This document shows positions 10,743-23,935 of a DNA stretch of 64,000 bases, one piece after another. The notes beneath the pieces were generated by a model, which had not been told where the DNA came from, searched no databases, and saw nothing but the letters and a program-made list of their open reading frames with translations. The DNA comes from Fremontodendron californicum (lineage: Eukaryota > Streptophyta > Magnoliopsida > Malvales > Malvaceae), in the NCBI GenBank assembly GCA_030761205.1, contig JAULJL010000011.1:12018501-12082500 (forward strand), in the 5' to 3' direction. Within the stretch, counting starts at the first letter, position 1; each line of letters begins with the position of its first letter. A program made the translations under genes and the position numbers.

Positions 10743-11930
10743 CTATTAGAGAGTCAGGCCTAGAATTAGTCGTGTGTTATCAAAGTCTCGGTTTTGGTTG
10801 GTTTAATTGGTATTTAATTTTAATTCCCATATTTTTTTAATAAGGAGAATTTTGAAAATAATAAAATGTTTTTAAATCTGTTCATTCTCATGTGCATGCA
10901 TTTTATTGTTGTTCTCTAGTTATTTAAGGTTGTGTATTATAATTGCTTGTCGGTTAATGCGTTACACTATTCTTGAATGTTTTAATTGCTAGGGCATTTA
11001 GAATAAGGTTTGTAGAATAGGTAGTGAAAGGTTTGATATTCCTCCACACACACTACATGTGCATTTGCATAACATGAATCCTCTACCCGGGTTCTGTCCT
11101 TTTAAGTGGGAGTAAAGTAACTAAGCCTTCGTGATTGATCCTCCGTATGGGCTAGTGAAACACTTTCGGAGTATAAAGTACCTAATGCCTTCGTGATGAT
11201 CCTCCGCATGGGCATAGGAAAATATACTCTAACGAATTGAACCCGCTTTTATCGAGGTGCCTTACTAGCCTTCACCGGCGACAGTGAGGAACAATTCGGG
11301 GCCTTAGAATCGATTCACCCTCATATAGTGAACCTAGGCGAAGCCATGCCGAATTTCCGTTAGACATACCGAAAATAGGAACACATGGAGGGACATTTCT
11401 AAACTTTTTGTTACCTATTTTACACTCCGAATAAGTGTGGTAGATCGGGCAACAATGTACGTACATCGCCCGTAATAAATGTGATACTCCGCCTCGATGG
11501 CATCGTGATGCCTAAATAAGCAGATATTGCTGGGGCAGATGTTCATTAGCTGTTTTAAAAAAAAAAAAAATCTTTTTTCAAGCATTTTTGCATGTTGCAC
11601 ATTTCATGCATGTGTGAATGGGGGCATATACATTTTTGGTTGTATTATTGATCTCATTCTTTGCAATAAACAATTGGTAATTTAATTTGATGATTTCATA
11701 AAACCGGTAGTGTCACATGAACATTTGCATATTGTACCATAGTAAGATCCACCCTGAAATTCTTTTGAAAATGATGTGATTGGTTTATCAAAAAAAAAAA
11801 AAAAATTGGAGGCAAATCTTGCATAATGAGATTTTTGAATAACCAAGATTTAGGTCCCACCAATTTCGTGTAATCATTGATTTCTTTGTATATACCTTTG
11901 TGTTAATTCATTTATTTTTGCATGTATCAT

Positions 11931-12650
11931 TTTGACATCATGTTATAGTCATAGCATGCATGGTCATTCATTGTAAGATACGTTTATGACATGCATGGTC
12001 ATTATTTGTATATACTTATGTATCAATTTATTCTTTCTTTACATGCATCATGTTGGCATCAAGTTGCATTTATGCATTCATAGTCAGCATGATTTTTTAT
12101 GTATATATCCATATATCAATTTATTCTTTCTTTACATGCATCATGTTGGCATCTAGTTGCATTCATGCATTCATAGTCAGCATGATTTTTCTGTATCTAT
12201 TCATATATCAATTTATTCTTTCTTTACATGCATCATATTAGCATCAGGGTGCATTCATGGCATACATAGTCATCATGATATGCTCATGCATTAATTTGTC
12301 ATATTGGCATCAGGTTGCGTTCATGACATACACGGCCAGCATTACTTTCTTTGTATATACTCTGTGTCGATCAGTTATTCTTCACATGCATCATAATTGA
12401 CATTGTGTGGCATTCATAGTGTATATGATCATTCATTGAGAAATGCATTTGGAACATACATGGTCATTCATTGCATATATCCATGCATTGGTTTTTCTTA
12501 TTCTTTAAATGCATCATGTTGGCATCGTGTTGCATTTATAACATACATGGTCAACATGTTTCCACTGTATATGACCACACATAACTTTGTTTATCCTTCA
12601 CATGCATCAAATTGCACTCATGACATTCATAGCTCATTCATCATGAAACA
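11931..12650 (+). repeat. Degenerate tandem repeat with CATGCATCAT core
   Basis: Successive units of roughly 85-95 bp contain TTTACATGCATCATGTTGGCATC and a TCATAGTCAGCATGATTTT-like block, decaying toward the right. The same array is found at about 23081-23800. Short plus-strand open stretches in it have no known family and differ from unit to unit. Confidence 0.7.
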
Positions 12651-12712
12651 CATTAATAAGATGAAATAGAAATTGGCTTAGCTTTGAAGAGTTTTCTTCG
12701 TCAGCTAAAAGC

Positions 12713-12784
12713 TATGACCCCAACAGCAAGTGCGAGTATCATATTGGGGCAATTGGGCATTCGACTAAAAATGCAGAAAACTGA
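12713..12784 (+). pseudogene. Fossil of an Ogre-type gag zinc knuckle (first copy)
   Basis: Reading from TAT at 12713 gives a YDPNSKCEYH...GHSTKN stretch of 23 residues before TGA at 12782. The Ogre gag at 42245-42300 in this window encodes the matching WYDPNA, CDYHSG, GHSTKN series. After the stop, a shifted frame continues with gag-like phrases (LKERIEGLV) to about 12850. This shows that the non-autonomous element descends from a Tat/Ogre element that once had gag. Confidence 0.8.
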
Positions 12785-15700
12785 AGGAAAGAATTGAGGG
12801 TCTTGTCCACAATGGCATTTGGATTCCAGAGCTTATCGAACATTGGAAATCTGTTTTACCATAGATTGATTTCCTCTTGAAGAATTTTGAGGATAAGATT
12901 TGTTATCTTTGAAAGCATGTCAATAGGAGCATTCTGATGCATATTTTTCTTTACACTTTGATGATGAAAGCTCTTGTCTCATGATGACATCTACATGAAA
13001 TAAATAAATTTTGAATTTTAATATTTTGTGTTCATTTTATTTTAGCAATAAATTTGAAATTGTAAAAAAAAAAAAAAAATGAAACTTTGAGAAAATTTGT
13101 GGTACACAATAAATAAGTGGTTTTCACATGAAATAATGAACAATCTTGAGAATATTGATGATCATTGTTAGAAATGACCCAATACCTTCAGCCTTCTCTT
13201 TTAGGCTTTCCTAAGCCTAAATCCTTTGAACCGAGACCACTTGAAAGACCTAATGCTTCAAGGAATATGAATGATTTGACTTCATAAAACCATTGTCATC
13301 ACAGAATAAGCAAAGACTTAGATCTTAGTCTAGGCTATGAACAAAGGAACGAACTTTTTGAAAATTTTCAAATTCCTTGAAAATCAAACAAATGAGACAT
13401 TCTTTCAAGAATCCAGATTTTGATAATTTGGTGTGTGTCAAGATTGTGCTAAAACCATTTATGACCTTTTTCAATAACCACAAAACACTAATTGCCCAAA
13501 CATCACTTCATGATTGACATCCTGGGGCACAATGATTAAACTAGATTATCCCTTGTCCCAGAGAAAACCCGTTTTTGGGTCATATTTTCCTTATCTCTTC
13601 AAAAAAACTCAGATTGAAAACTCAGCCTTTTCAAAATAGACCTAGACTTGCTATGTTCCTCGTTGATACAGATTCTCATGGTTAATCAAATTGGGGCATC
13701 ATATATGGAAATGATGGACACATGGTAAAGAAGGATGGGCTAATGCATGAATCATTGGGGGGATGCGACGAAAACGAAAAAAAAAGAAAAAAGAAAAAGA
13801 AAAAATTGTGATATCATGCATATGAGAATTCAGATGATTCCAAAGTGCAAAATGAAATTCTGAATATCTATTTCCCCTGGGGATTGCTTTTCAATGTGAA
13901 TATTTGTGCTTGACATGAGAAATGGCCATCTTTCATATCCCCTTCACACAAAAAGAAATTATCCATAGTCACCCCTTTTGAGCCAAAAGAATTCTTTCTT
14001 CTTTGAACCCTGATCAAGGATTACCCTCTACACTGGGGGGCAAATGCGAGGAAAGATCTTTTCAAAGACCATTGAGAAATGAGTGATAGCTCAAGGACAG
14101 ACACAAAGCAAATGGAGCCCCGAATAAATATGGGCTCACTCTGTCAAAGAAAAAGAAGAGAAAAAGATGGTGAAATGAAAGCCAAGAAAAACAAAAGAAA
14201 AACACAATGAAAAAGAAAATGTGTGTGAAAGACATGGCAAATTGAAAGCCAAGAGCAAGGAAGAAAAAGAGCAAAGTCAAAAGGAAAGAAATGTCCAAGA
14301 AGGGACAAATTCTTCAAAGAAAATCCTCTTCAAGAAAGGATCCTTGATCTGATTACCCTCAAACACATATTTTGGGCCTATTTATCCTTTCTTTCTGAAC
14401 CCTGAGCCATGGCCTACATTACGTGCTTTAAAAGTCCATTTTGATCAAGCATGAATGTTTAATTTGAAGGGTTTTCCTCAGATTTTATCCCATCTCATCA
14501 AATTCTCATTTCACTAAGGAAGAATTTAGAATTCTCAAGTGCATGGTAAAAAAAAAAAAAAAAAGAGAAAAATTGAAAAGAATGGGACTCTAGAGCGAAA
14601 ACCCAAAAAAACGGGCGGTCTAGAGTAGAATGGGAATTTTCGATGCCATCGATGATAGTGCCGATACCCCAAAAGAAAAGATCTTATTAAAGGAGTGGTC
14701 ATCGAGGAACATCTAGGAATTCCTGAACCCCCCAAATTGTCAGCTCTCATTCGGAGGATTGTCTTCAAAAACTGAAACTTTTTTCCTCCAAAATCAACTT
14801 TCCAGTTTAAACATCCCAGCCAATCTTGATGCTTGACAAAATGCCTTGATATGGAAACTAAAAGAATGTTGAATTTGTTTGGTTCTCAATGAATTCATGA
14901 TTTATAAAACCTGTTCCATTTGTGAGCCTAGAAGGGATATACATTTTTGTCATGAAGTTTTCCTGGAAAAGCCAGAATCTTGTTATACCAAGCCTTGCCA
15001 ATCCCAGTTGGAAAACGCAGATTGATACTTAGAGAAATTTCTAACAATGATCATCAGTCTTCAAAAGATTTGTACATCACACATTGTGGGGTTAATATTT
15101 TTTGTTCAGAAGTTTTCAAAATGCGAAAACAAATAAAGAGATTTTTTGAAATACCCATTTTGATGTTGGCATGAGACAAGGATTTTTCTAACTCAAAGGT
15201 GTAGAACTGCCAGGATAGGTCTTGACTTCCAGATATGAGAAGAAGAAATAGAACCCAGTTCAGATCTCTATTGATGAAAGTTTGAAAACTGTTGGGGCAA
15301 AGCGAATAGCGAAAATGAATTGGAGATATACTCTGATTTGAAGAGGAAAAATGAATTTGAAAGGCTAAGCCAAAGTCTAGAAGAACAACCGGGGGCATTT
15401 GCATCACTCATGAACACTCATCTCTCTATCAAGCTTTTACATCTGCACAGTGTCGGCAAGCATTTGCATCATTCATGGGTATCTGCATTGGCATTATTCC
15501 ATAAGCATCTGCATTTTACCTTTACATTTACAATTCTTCATGGAATTCGTATTTGTGTCATCTCAAACAATTGCATCATTTCTAGAATCATTGCATTTTC
15601 GTTAATGTGTGGTAATTGTAGTTACACCATTCATAAACCAGTTACATGAACACAATTAGTAGGGGCATCTGCATCATGAAACATGGGCATCAATCCAAGT

Positions 15701-15830
15701 CATTTACATTTGCATTAAAGACATTTGCACCAGTTTAAGTCATTTCGTATCTTATTCAACATATGCATTTGCATCAAAAAGCATTCGCATATTCTCAAAA
15801 TCTTTAGGTTAATTTTCAACAATTCTTCAG

Positions 15831-17140
15831 CACCATTTTTAAGACCTCCAGGCATAATTCATAGGTAAGACCTCCGGGCAACATCTTTAAGACCTCCGGG
15901 CATAACTTTTTCCAGGGGTAAGGCCTCCGGGCACTATTCTTAAGACCTCCGGGCATCATTTTTAAAGTCGCATACAGCGCATTTTTTTCAAATCACGGGT
16001 AAGGCCTCCGGGCACCATTCTTAAGACCTCCGGGCATCATTTTTAAAGTCGCATACAGCGCATTTCTTCCAAATTATGGGTAAGGCCTCCGGGCACCATT
16101 CTTAAGACCTCCGGGCATCATTTTTAAAGTCGCATACAGCGCATTTCTTCCAAATTATGGGTAAGGCCTCCGGGCACCATTCTTAAGACCTCCGGGCATC
16201 ATTTTTAAAGTCGCATACAGCGCATTTTTTTCAAATCACGGGTAAGGCCTCCGGGCACCATTCTTAAGACCTCCGGGCATCATTTTTAAAGTCGCATACA
16301 GCGCATTTCTTCCAAATCACGGGTAAGGCCTCCGGGCACCATTCTTAAGACCTCCGAGCATCATTTTTAAAGTCGCATACAGCGCATTTCTTCCGAATTA
16401 TGGGTAAGGCCTCCGGGCACCATTCTTAAGACCTCCGGGCATCATTTTTAAAGTCGCATACAGCGCATTTCTTCCAAATCACGGGTAAGGCCTCCGGACA
16501 CATTTCTTAAGACCTCCGGGCATCATTTTTAAAGTCGCATACAGCGCATTTTTTTCAAATCACAGGTAAGGCCTCCGGGCACCATTCTTAAGACCTCCGG
16601 GCATCATTTTTAAAGTCGCATACAGCGAATTTCTTCCAAATTATGGGTAAGGCCTCCGGGCACCATTCTTAAGACCTCCGGGCATCATTTTTAAAGTCGC
16701 ATACAGCGCATTTCTTCCAAATTATGGGTAAGGCCTCCGGGCACCATTCTTAAGACATCTGGGCATCATTTTTAAAGTCGCATACAGCGCATTTTTTTCA
16801 AATCACAGGTAAGGCCTCCGGGCACCATTCTTAAGACCTCCAGGCATCATTTTTAAAGTCGCATACAGCGCTTAATTTTTCAAATCACAGGTAAGACCTC
16901 CTGGCAACATTTTTAAGACCTCCGGGCATAACTTTTTTTTCAGGGGTAAGGCCTATGGGCACCATTTTTAAGACCTCCGGGCTTAATTTTTTTCAAATCA
17001 CAGGTAAGACCTCCGGGCAACATCTTTAAGACCTCCGGGCATAACTTTTTTCAGGGTTAAGACCTCCAGGCACCAATTTTTACGACCTCCGGGCACCATT
17101 TTAAGACCTTCGGGCACCAATTTTAAAGCCCTTCGAGCAT
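15831..17140 (+). repeat. CCTCCGGGC minisatellite, 12 main units of ~82 bp (first copy)
   Basis: The main unit contains GACCTCCGGGCATCAT, AAAGTCGCATACAGCGCATTT and GGTAAGGCCTCCGGGCACCAT. The marker CGCATACAGCG occurs 12 times between about 15970 and 16870. Shorter, more degenerate units flank both sides. GCC-TCCG-GGC in each unit could form a very small hairpin with a UNCG-type loop. It lies near the 3' end of the internal region, as tandem repeats do in Ogre elements. Confidence 0.9.
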
Positions 17141-17239
17141 AAATTTTTCTTTTGAAAATCGAATTCGTTTCCTTAAGACGAATCGAGCCTTGTTTAGGCA
17201 GGGAATTCAATTTAAGGACAAAACCTTCAATTTATTGTT

Positions 17240-17380
17240 TAAAAAAATAATAATAAAAAAAAAATGAAAAAAGAGAAAAAAGAAAAAAGGAAAAAAGAAA
17301 AAAAGAAAAAAAGAAAAAAAGAAGAAAAAAGAAGAAAAAAATGAAAAATAGAAAATGAAAAAATGAAAAAGAAAAAGAAA
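17240..17380 (+). repeat. A/G-rich low-complexity tract (first copy)
   Basis: Runs of GAAAAAA and AGAAAAAAG just upstream of the polypurine tract. The counterparts at 28390-28525 and about 62680-62810 differ in length, as expected of slippage-prone DNA. Confidence 0.8.
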
Positions 17381-17472
17381 CCCCTTTCCCTTTCCTTCAC
17401 ATGTGATGTCACTGACCGTACAAAATTAGTGTCGGTTTATCTTTGCCTGATTCCTGATTCTCAGCAATAGCC

Positions 17473-17485
17473 AAAGAGGGGCAGC
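17473..17485 (+). other. Polypurine tract before LTR B
   Basis: AAAGAGGGGCAGC directly abuts the LTR start TGTAGATACC. It primes plus-strand synthesis and is nearly identical to the Ogre tract at 49474-49486. Confidence 0.8.
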
Positions 17486-19017
17486 TGTAGATACCTAATT
17501 TTGTCCGGACCACTAAACAGGTATGTTTTCCTCCCATATTGATGTTTCCGAGTATAAAAAGACTGTTTTCATCCTGCAGGTGGTACTCCGAGACTTAGTT
17601 TAAGAGGGCGAGCACAAAAAGTCAAACTTAAAAAAAAGTCAACCTCGAAAAAGTCAAACCCGAAAAAGTCAACCCTAGAAAGTCAACTACTGAAAAAGTC
17701 AACCCACTTTCCAAATCAAGATTTTAAGTTCAATTGAAAAATGGAGAAAGAATTTTGATAATCCGAGGTCTACATTGAAAGATATGGACTTCGGAAGTTG
17801 GGATTTGGAGATTCAGTAGAAAAGAAACCCTAATCCGAGAAATTTGGGGAAAAGTGCTTAAACGATCAAACTGGTCGAAATTGAAGGTTCCAAATGAAAT
17901 ATAAGCACTAACTACGGGTAATGGAGAAGTCACTTGCAAGAAAAACAGAGAGAAAAGTCAATCCGGGAGAAAATCGAGAATTAGGGTTTTTAATGGATTC
18001 CGGTGAAATCGGGAAGAATCACAGAAATGGCCCGACTTGGTAAGACCAAATCCCCCATTGGATGAAGAATGGTTAAAAAGGATGGCCCAAGGCTCAGATT
18101 GAAGAAAATCTGAAAATCGGATTTGTTTTGAGCAAAACCGGGTTTCGGAGGTAAAAGGGCAAAATTGGAAAAATTTGGGAAAAATAGCAAATGGACTCCG
18201 GAAATTCTGAAAAATTTGTCAATCTCATTCTTAAATCATTTGAAAGAGATTCGTAAAAGAAAATCTTGATTCGGAGTTCGTTTGCAAAATGGCCAAATCC
18301 CGGGTTTCTTATGGAGTAATTCAAAAAGGAAAATCCCGGAAAAATAGTAAATGGACTCCAAAAATTTTGAAATTTTGCAGATCTCATTTTTAATTTATTT
18401 GGAAGAGATTGGCGAAAGAAAATCTTGATTCCGAGTTCGTTTGCAAAATGGCTAAATCCCGAGCCTCCTATGTAGTAATTCAAGCCGATAAATCCCGAAA
18501 AAATACCAAATGAGCTCCAAAAATTATGAAAACTTCCAGATCACACTTTTTAATTATTTTGAAGATATTGGTGAAGAAAAATCTTGATTTGGAGCTCGTT
18601 TAAAAAATGGTAAAAAAGTAGGGGCATAAAGGACATTTTGGGAAGAAAAAATCCAAATAAATAGCAAACGGACTCGGATAATTTTGAAAACTTCCAGAAC
18701 TCAATATTTTATTATTTTGGAAGTATTAAAAAAAGAAAAATTGAATTTGGAGCCCGTTTGATATTTATTTTGCATCCGGGGGGCAAAATGGTCGTTTCAC
18801 CCATGCAACCGAAAAGGGCTTATTTGGGCCTTTCAAAAATCAGAGCTGGGCTGGAAAAGAGAAGTGCTGGCCTGCCCAAGCCCAAAGGAAGGAGGAAGCT
18901 TAGGATTTTTTCAATCAAGTGATTAAAAATCAAGAGTTAAGTTAGAGATTTTCATTTTTGAGCCTAAGTCCCAATCCCACATCCCTTTGTAATGTCAAGC
19001 CAAGGAGGTGCTCACCT

Positions 19018-19025
19018 TATAAATA
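19018..19025 (+). promoter_or_regulatory. TATA box of LTR B
   Basis: TATAAATA in the same context as in LTR A, about 110 bp before the 36-bp array. Confidence 0.65.
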
Positions 19026-19130
19026 AGGAGTCTTGGCCTTTGGTTGAGACCACCCACTACCCCTTGTGAGATAGTCTATACACTTGTATTAGGATTATCC
19101 GGGTGGTGAGTCATAGTGTTTTTGTTGAGA

Positions 19131-19346
19131 GGGTTTGTAGCTTAATCCGTTCAAAAGCTACTCTGAGGGTTTGTAGCTTAATCCGTTCAAAAGCTACTCT
19201 GAGGGTTTGTAGCTTAATCCGTTCAAAAGCTACTCTGAGGGTTTATAGCTTAATCCGTTCAAAAGCTACTTGTGAGAGGGTTTGTGGCTTAATCCGTTCA
19301 AAAGCTACTCTGAGGGTTTATAGCTTAATCCGTTCAAAAGCTACTT
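19131..19346 (+). repeat. 36-bp hairpin repeat array, 6 units (LTR B)
   Basis: Same GTAGCTT / AAGCTAC hairpin unit as at 7914. It has two units fewer than LTR A, lacking one GTGGCTT-plus-ATAGCTT pair. Confidence 0.9.
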
Positions 19347-21873
19347 GGTGAGTTTTCATTTTAAAATAATGTTTCTTGTTCTTCCTTCATTTCCTTTCTT
19401 AAGTATATTTTTCTTACATTTTGTTTTTACAATAAACTCACCATGGCCAAATGGCCTACATTATTTATTTTAAGTTGTTGTTTTTGATTCATTTTACCAT
19501 ATTGTTTATGCTATTTTCTTTATTTGTGATGTTTTAAATATTATGTTATTTCATGTTCTTAAGTTATATTTAATTTGGTTGCTTTGTTTGTTGCCATTTA
19601 TGTCTTAGATATCATGTTTTTGCATTTTTAATTTTCTGTTTTCATGTTGTTTAAATTTGAGCATGTTTTAGAGTTAGCATATTAAGTGTTTGTGAAAATG
19701 CTTGTGTGATTCTTTGCATGATTCTTGTTTTATATCTTAGTGAGCATGTTTTAGATTTGGTATATTAGGTGTTTGTGAAAATGCTTGTGTGATTTTTGTG
19801 TTATGACTTAGTTTTTCATGCTAGCATACCAAGTGTTTGTGAAAATGCCATGCATGTCTTAGGTCTAGGTTGCATTTATTGCCATGCAAGTTCATGTTAG
19901 GTCTAGGCCATATTATTTATGTCATGCATTTTCCTTACCTTTAGGTTTAAATCCATGCATTTCATGCATTATGTTTGCTGCATTATTTCATGCATTTCAT
20001 GTTCATGCCACTTGAATAATGACTTGAGCCAATTAATGGTTCAAGGTCATGCTCTCTTGAGCACACTTGTGGAAAATTAAGTTTGTCAAATTGATTATTC
20101 TACCTTTGTGATTTTTTTTACTTAGCCAATTTTTATCTAACTTTCAAAAAGTCCTAGCTACTGTCTTCAAGTCATTCTATGAGTTTCAAATATTTTTATT
20201 TTGGTTTTTAAATGATTTTATCAAAGACAAAAAAAAAAAAAATGTGTTGGCAAAGCAGTTTTTTTTTCCACCCAAAACTCGTACATCTCCGATTTTTCTG
20301 GGAATTCATCTTTGATCAGAAAATTAAGTCGATATTTTTTCGTGTATTTTTACATGTCCTGAGTCTCCAATAATTTTTTCAGAATTTTTGGAATTTTTAA
20401 AAATAGGGTAAAAAATCGTGGATTAAAACTGGACAGTGGAGTCAGAATTGAATTTAAAGAAAAACAAAGCAGTTTTTTCTCCTCCAAAAACTCGTACATC
20501 GCTGGTTTTTCTGGGAATTCATCTTTGATCAAAAAATTAATCCAATTTTTTCTCGTATATTTTTACATGTCTTGAGTCTCCAGTATTTTTTTTAGAATTT
20601 TTGGGATTTTTAAAAATAGGGTAAAAAATCGTGGATTAAAACTGGACAGTGGAGTCAGAATTGAATTTAAAGAAAAACCAATTTTCTGTTTTGGTTAATT
20701 TACTTAGAGTGGGCTGATTAGGAGGGTTAGCTACTGACTTAGGGTAATTTCTAAGCCTTTTTAAACTCTAAAAATGGTTTTTCAAGTCCCGGGTTAAGGG
20801 TAGCCAAGTCCGGATTTTTTTAAACTTAGGAAATTAGAGTCATTTTAAAAATTTTAGCCCAGTTTTTATTTTTAATTCAAGCTTTTCAAAATTGTTTTCA
20901 AACAATCACAAAGTATTTTGGTTTTAGAATATTTAATTTGACATATTTTCCTAAGGTAACCGGATATCTTTTTAGATATACGGATTTCCTTAATTAAAGG
21001 AAAAAATACATCTCATGCATTGCATTTTTATATTCATGCATTTTATATAATATGTGATTCTTGCCATAATAATTTCTATGTGTCATGACATTTAGGTTGC
21101 ATTATATTATTTAGATTTTGCTATGTCATTTTATTTATGTCATGCCTATACATATTCATTTCTTTTAAATGTTTTCAAAAAAGATAATGATTTTCAATAA
21201 AAATAAAGATATTCCCGAGTTAAAATAATTCATGAGTTCTCTACCGGGTTTGCTGGAGGGAATATCATCAATTATTATTAATAAAGGAATATCTTTCTTT
21301 CAAAAAAAAAAAAAAAGAGAATGATTCGGAAAGTTTTCCAAAACTAATAAAAATTTCTATATTTTGCCACGTTTGTTGGGGAATATAGGAAAATTTTGAA
21401 TTTATAAATTTCAGATCATTTTCAATAAAAAATGGAATTATTTTTCTTTAAATTGGGAATTAATTTGAAATACTAAATTTAAAACCAACTTTTACCAAGA
21501 CTTGAGATAACACACGATTAATAAGGTACCGATTTATACGGGCGTTGTGGGGGTGCTAATCCTTCCCCACACGTAACCGACTCCTGAACCCGTTTCTTTG
21601 ATTTCTCTGGTTTAAAACGCAGACTTGAAATCGGTTTTTAAAATGTTTTAATTAATTTTTAAAATATTTTATAAAATCGGTTTTAATAGGTGGCCGATCA
21701 CACCTAGCTAAAAAAGATTGGTGGCGACTCCATGTCTTTTTAGGTCATTTCCAAAACCTTCATTTTTTAGAGGAATTAAGTCGACTTTTCCTCGGTTTTT
21801 TTTAATGTCACGCCTAACGAATAATAAAGTCTTGCGATGAGACTCGTCGTTATTTTTTTAGGTTGCGACAGCT

Positions 21874-21891
21874 TGGCGACTCCGCTGGGGA
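21874..21891 (+). other. Primer binding site of the second internal region
   Basis: TGGCGACTCCGCTGGGGA three bases after LTR B, identical to the site at 10725. Confidence 0.85.
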
Positions 21892-23863
21892 CTATTAGAG
21901 AGTCAGGCCTAGAATTAGTCGTGTGTTATCAAAGTCTCGGTTTTGGTTGGTTTAATTGGTATTTAATTTTAATTCCCATATTTTTTTAATAAGGAGAATT
22001 TTGAAAATAATAAAATGTTTTTAAATCTGTTCATTCTCATTTGCATGCATTTTATTGTTGTTCTCTAGTTATTTAAGGTTGTGTATTATAATTGCTTGTC
22101 GGTTAATGCGTTACACTATTCTTGAATGTTTTAATTGCTAGGGCATTTAGAATAAGGTTTGTAGAATAGGTAGTGAAAGGTTTGATATTCCTCCACACAC
22201 ACTACACGTGCATTTGCATAACATGAATCCTCTACCCGGGTTCTGTCCTTTTAAGTGGGAGTAAAGTAACTAAGCCTTCGTGATTGATCCTCCGTATGGG
22301 CTAGTGAAACACTTTCGGAGTATAAAGTACCTAATGCCTTCGTGATGATCCTCCGCATGGGCATAGGAAAATATACTCTAACGAATTGAACCCGCTTTTA
22401 TCGGGGTGCCTTACTAGCCTTCACCGGCGACAGTGAGGAACAATTCGGGGCCTTAGAACCGATTCACCCTCATATAGTGAACCTAGGCGAAGCCATGCCG
22501 AATTTCCGTTAGACATACCGAAAATAAGAACACATGGAGGGACATTTCTAAACTTTTTGTTACCTATTTTACACTCCGAATAAGTGTGGTAGATCGGGCA
22601 ACAATGTACGTACATCGCCCGTAATAAATGTGATACTCCGCCTCGATGGCATCGTGATGCCTAAATAAGCAGATATTGCTGGGGCAGATGTTCATTAGCT
22701 GTTTTTTTTTAAAAAAAAAAATCTTTTTTCAAGCATTTTTGCATGTTGCACATTTCATGCATGTGTGAATGGGGCATATACATTTTTGGTTGTATTATTG
22801 ATCTCATTCTTTGCAATAAACAGTTGGTAATTTAATTTGATGATTTCATAAAACCGGTAGTGTCACATGAACATTTGCATATTGTACCATAGTAAGATCC
22901 ACCCTGAAATTCTTTTGAAAATGATGTGATTGGTTTATCAAAAAAAAAAAAAAAAATTGGAGGCAAATCTTGCATAATGAGATTTTTGAATAACCAAGAT
23001 TTAGGTCCCACCAATTTCGTGTAATCATTGATTTCTTTGTATATACCTTTGTGTTAATTCATTTATTTTTGCATGTATCATTTTGACATCATGTTATAGT
23101 CATAGCATGCATGGTCATTCATTGTAAGATACGTTTATGACATGCATGGTCATTATTTGTATATACTTATGTATCAATTTATTCTTTCTTTACATGCATC
23201 ATGTTGGCATCAAGTTGCATTCATGCATTCATAGTCAGCATGATTTTTTCTGTATATATCCATATATCAATTTATTCTTTCTTTACATGCATCATGTTGG
23301 CATCTAGTTGCATTCATGCATTCATAGTCAGCATGATTTTTCTGTATCTATTCATATATCAATTTATTCTTTCTTTACATGCATCATATTAGCATCAGGG
23401 TGCATTCATGGCATACATAGTCATCATGATATGCTCATGCATTAATTTGTCATATTGGCATCAGGTTGCGTTCATGACATACACGGCTAGCATGACTTTC
23501 TTTGTATATACTCTGTGTCGATCATTTATTCTTCACATGCATCATAATTGACATTGTGTGGCATTCATAGTGTATATGATCATTCATTGAGAAATGCATT
23601 TGGAACATACATGGTCATTCATTGCATATATCCATGCATTGGTTTTTCTTATTCTTTAAATGCATCATGTTGGCATCGTGTTGCATTTATAACATACATG
23701 GTCAACATGTTTCCACTGTATATGACCACACATAACTTTGTTTATCCTTCACATGCATCAAATTGCACTCATGACATTCATAGCTCATTCATCATGAAAC
23801 ACATTAATAAGATGAAATAGAAATTGGCTTAGCTTTGAAGAGTTTTCTTCGTCAGCTAAAAGC

Positions 23864-23935
23864 TATGACCCCAACAGCAAGTGCGAGTATCATATTGGGG
23901 CAATTGGGCATTCGACTAAAAATGCAGAAAACTGA
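23864..23935 (+). pseudogene. Fossil of an Ogre-type gag zinc knuckle (second copy)
   Basis: The TAT codon at 23864 opens the same 23-residue CEYH...GHSTKN stretch and the same TGA stop as the copy at 12713. The break therefore predates duplication of the internal region. Confidence 0.8.

Larger units (their letters stand above)
10743..17472 (+). other. First internal region: non-coding, repeat-rich
   Basis: No intact retroelement gene is present. From left to right it holds a leader related to that of Ogre (about 11030-11290), a degenerate repeat zone based on CATGCATCATGTTGGCATC and GTCAGCATG (about 11930-12650), a gag zinc-knuckle fossil (12713-12784), about 2.5 kb of unrecognised AT-rich DNA, a GCATTTGCATCA-rich zone (about 15400-15800), the CCTCCGGGC minisatellite (about 15831-17140) and an A/G-rich tract (about 17240-17380). 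The second internal region (21871-28629) is a near-identical copy. Confidence 0.85.
17486..21870 (+). repeat. LTR B, central LTR of the array (4385 bp)
   Basis: Starts TGTAGATACC, one change from the TGTAGACACC of A and C, and ends GGTTGCGACA. At several positions LTR B agrees with C against A, for example AATTAATTTTTAAA before the end and CTAGGCCATATT in the middle. The 36-bp array has six units here. Confidence 0.95.
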
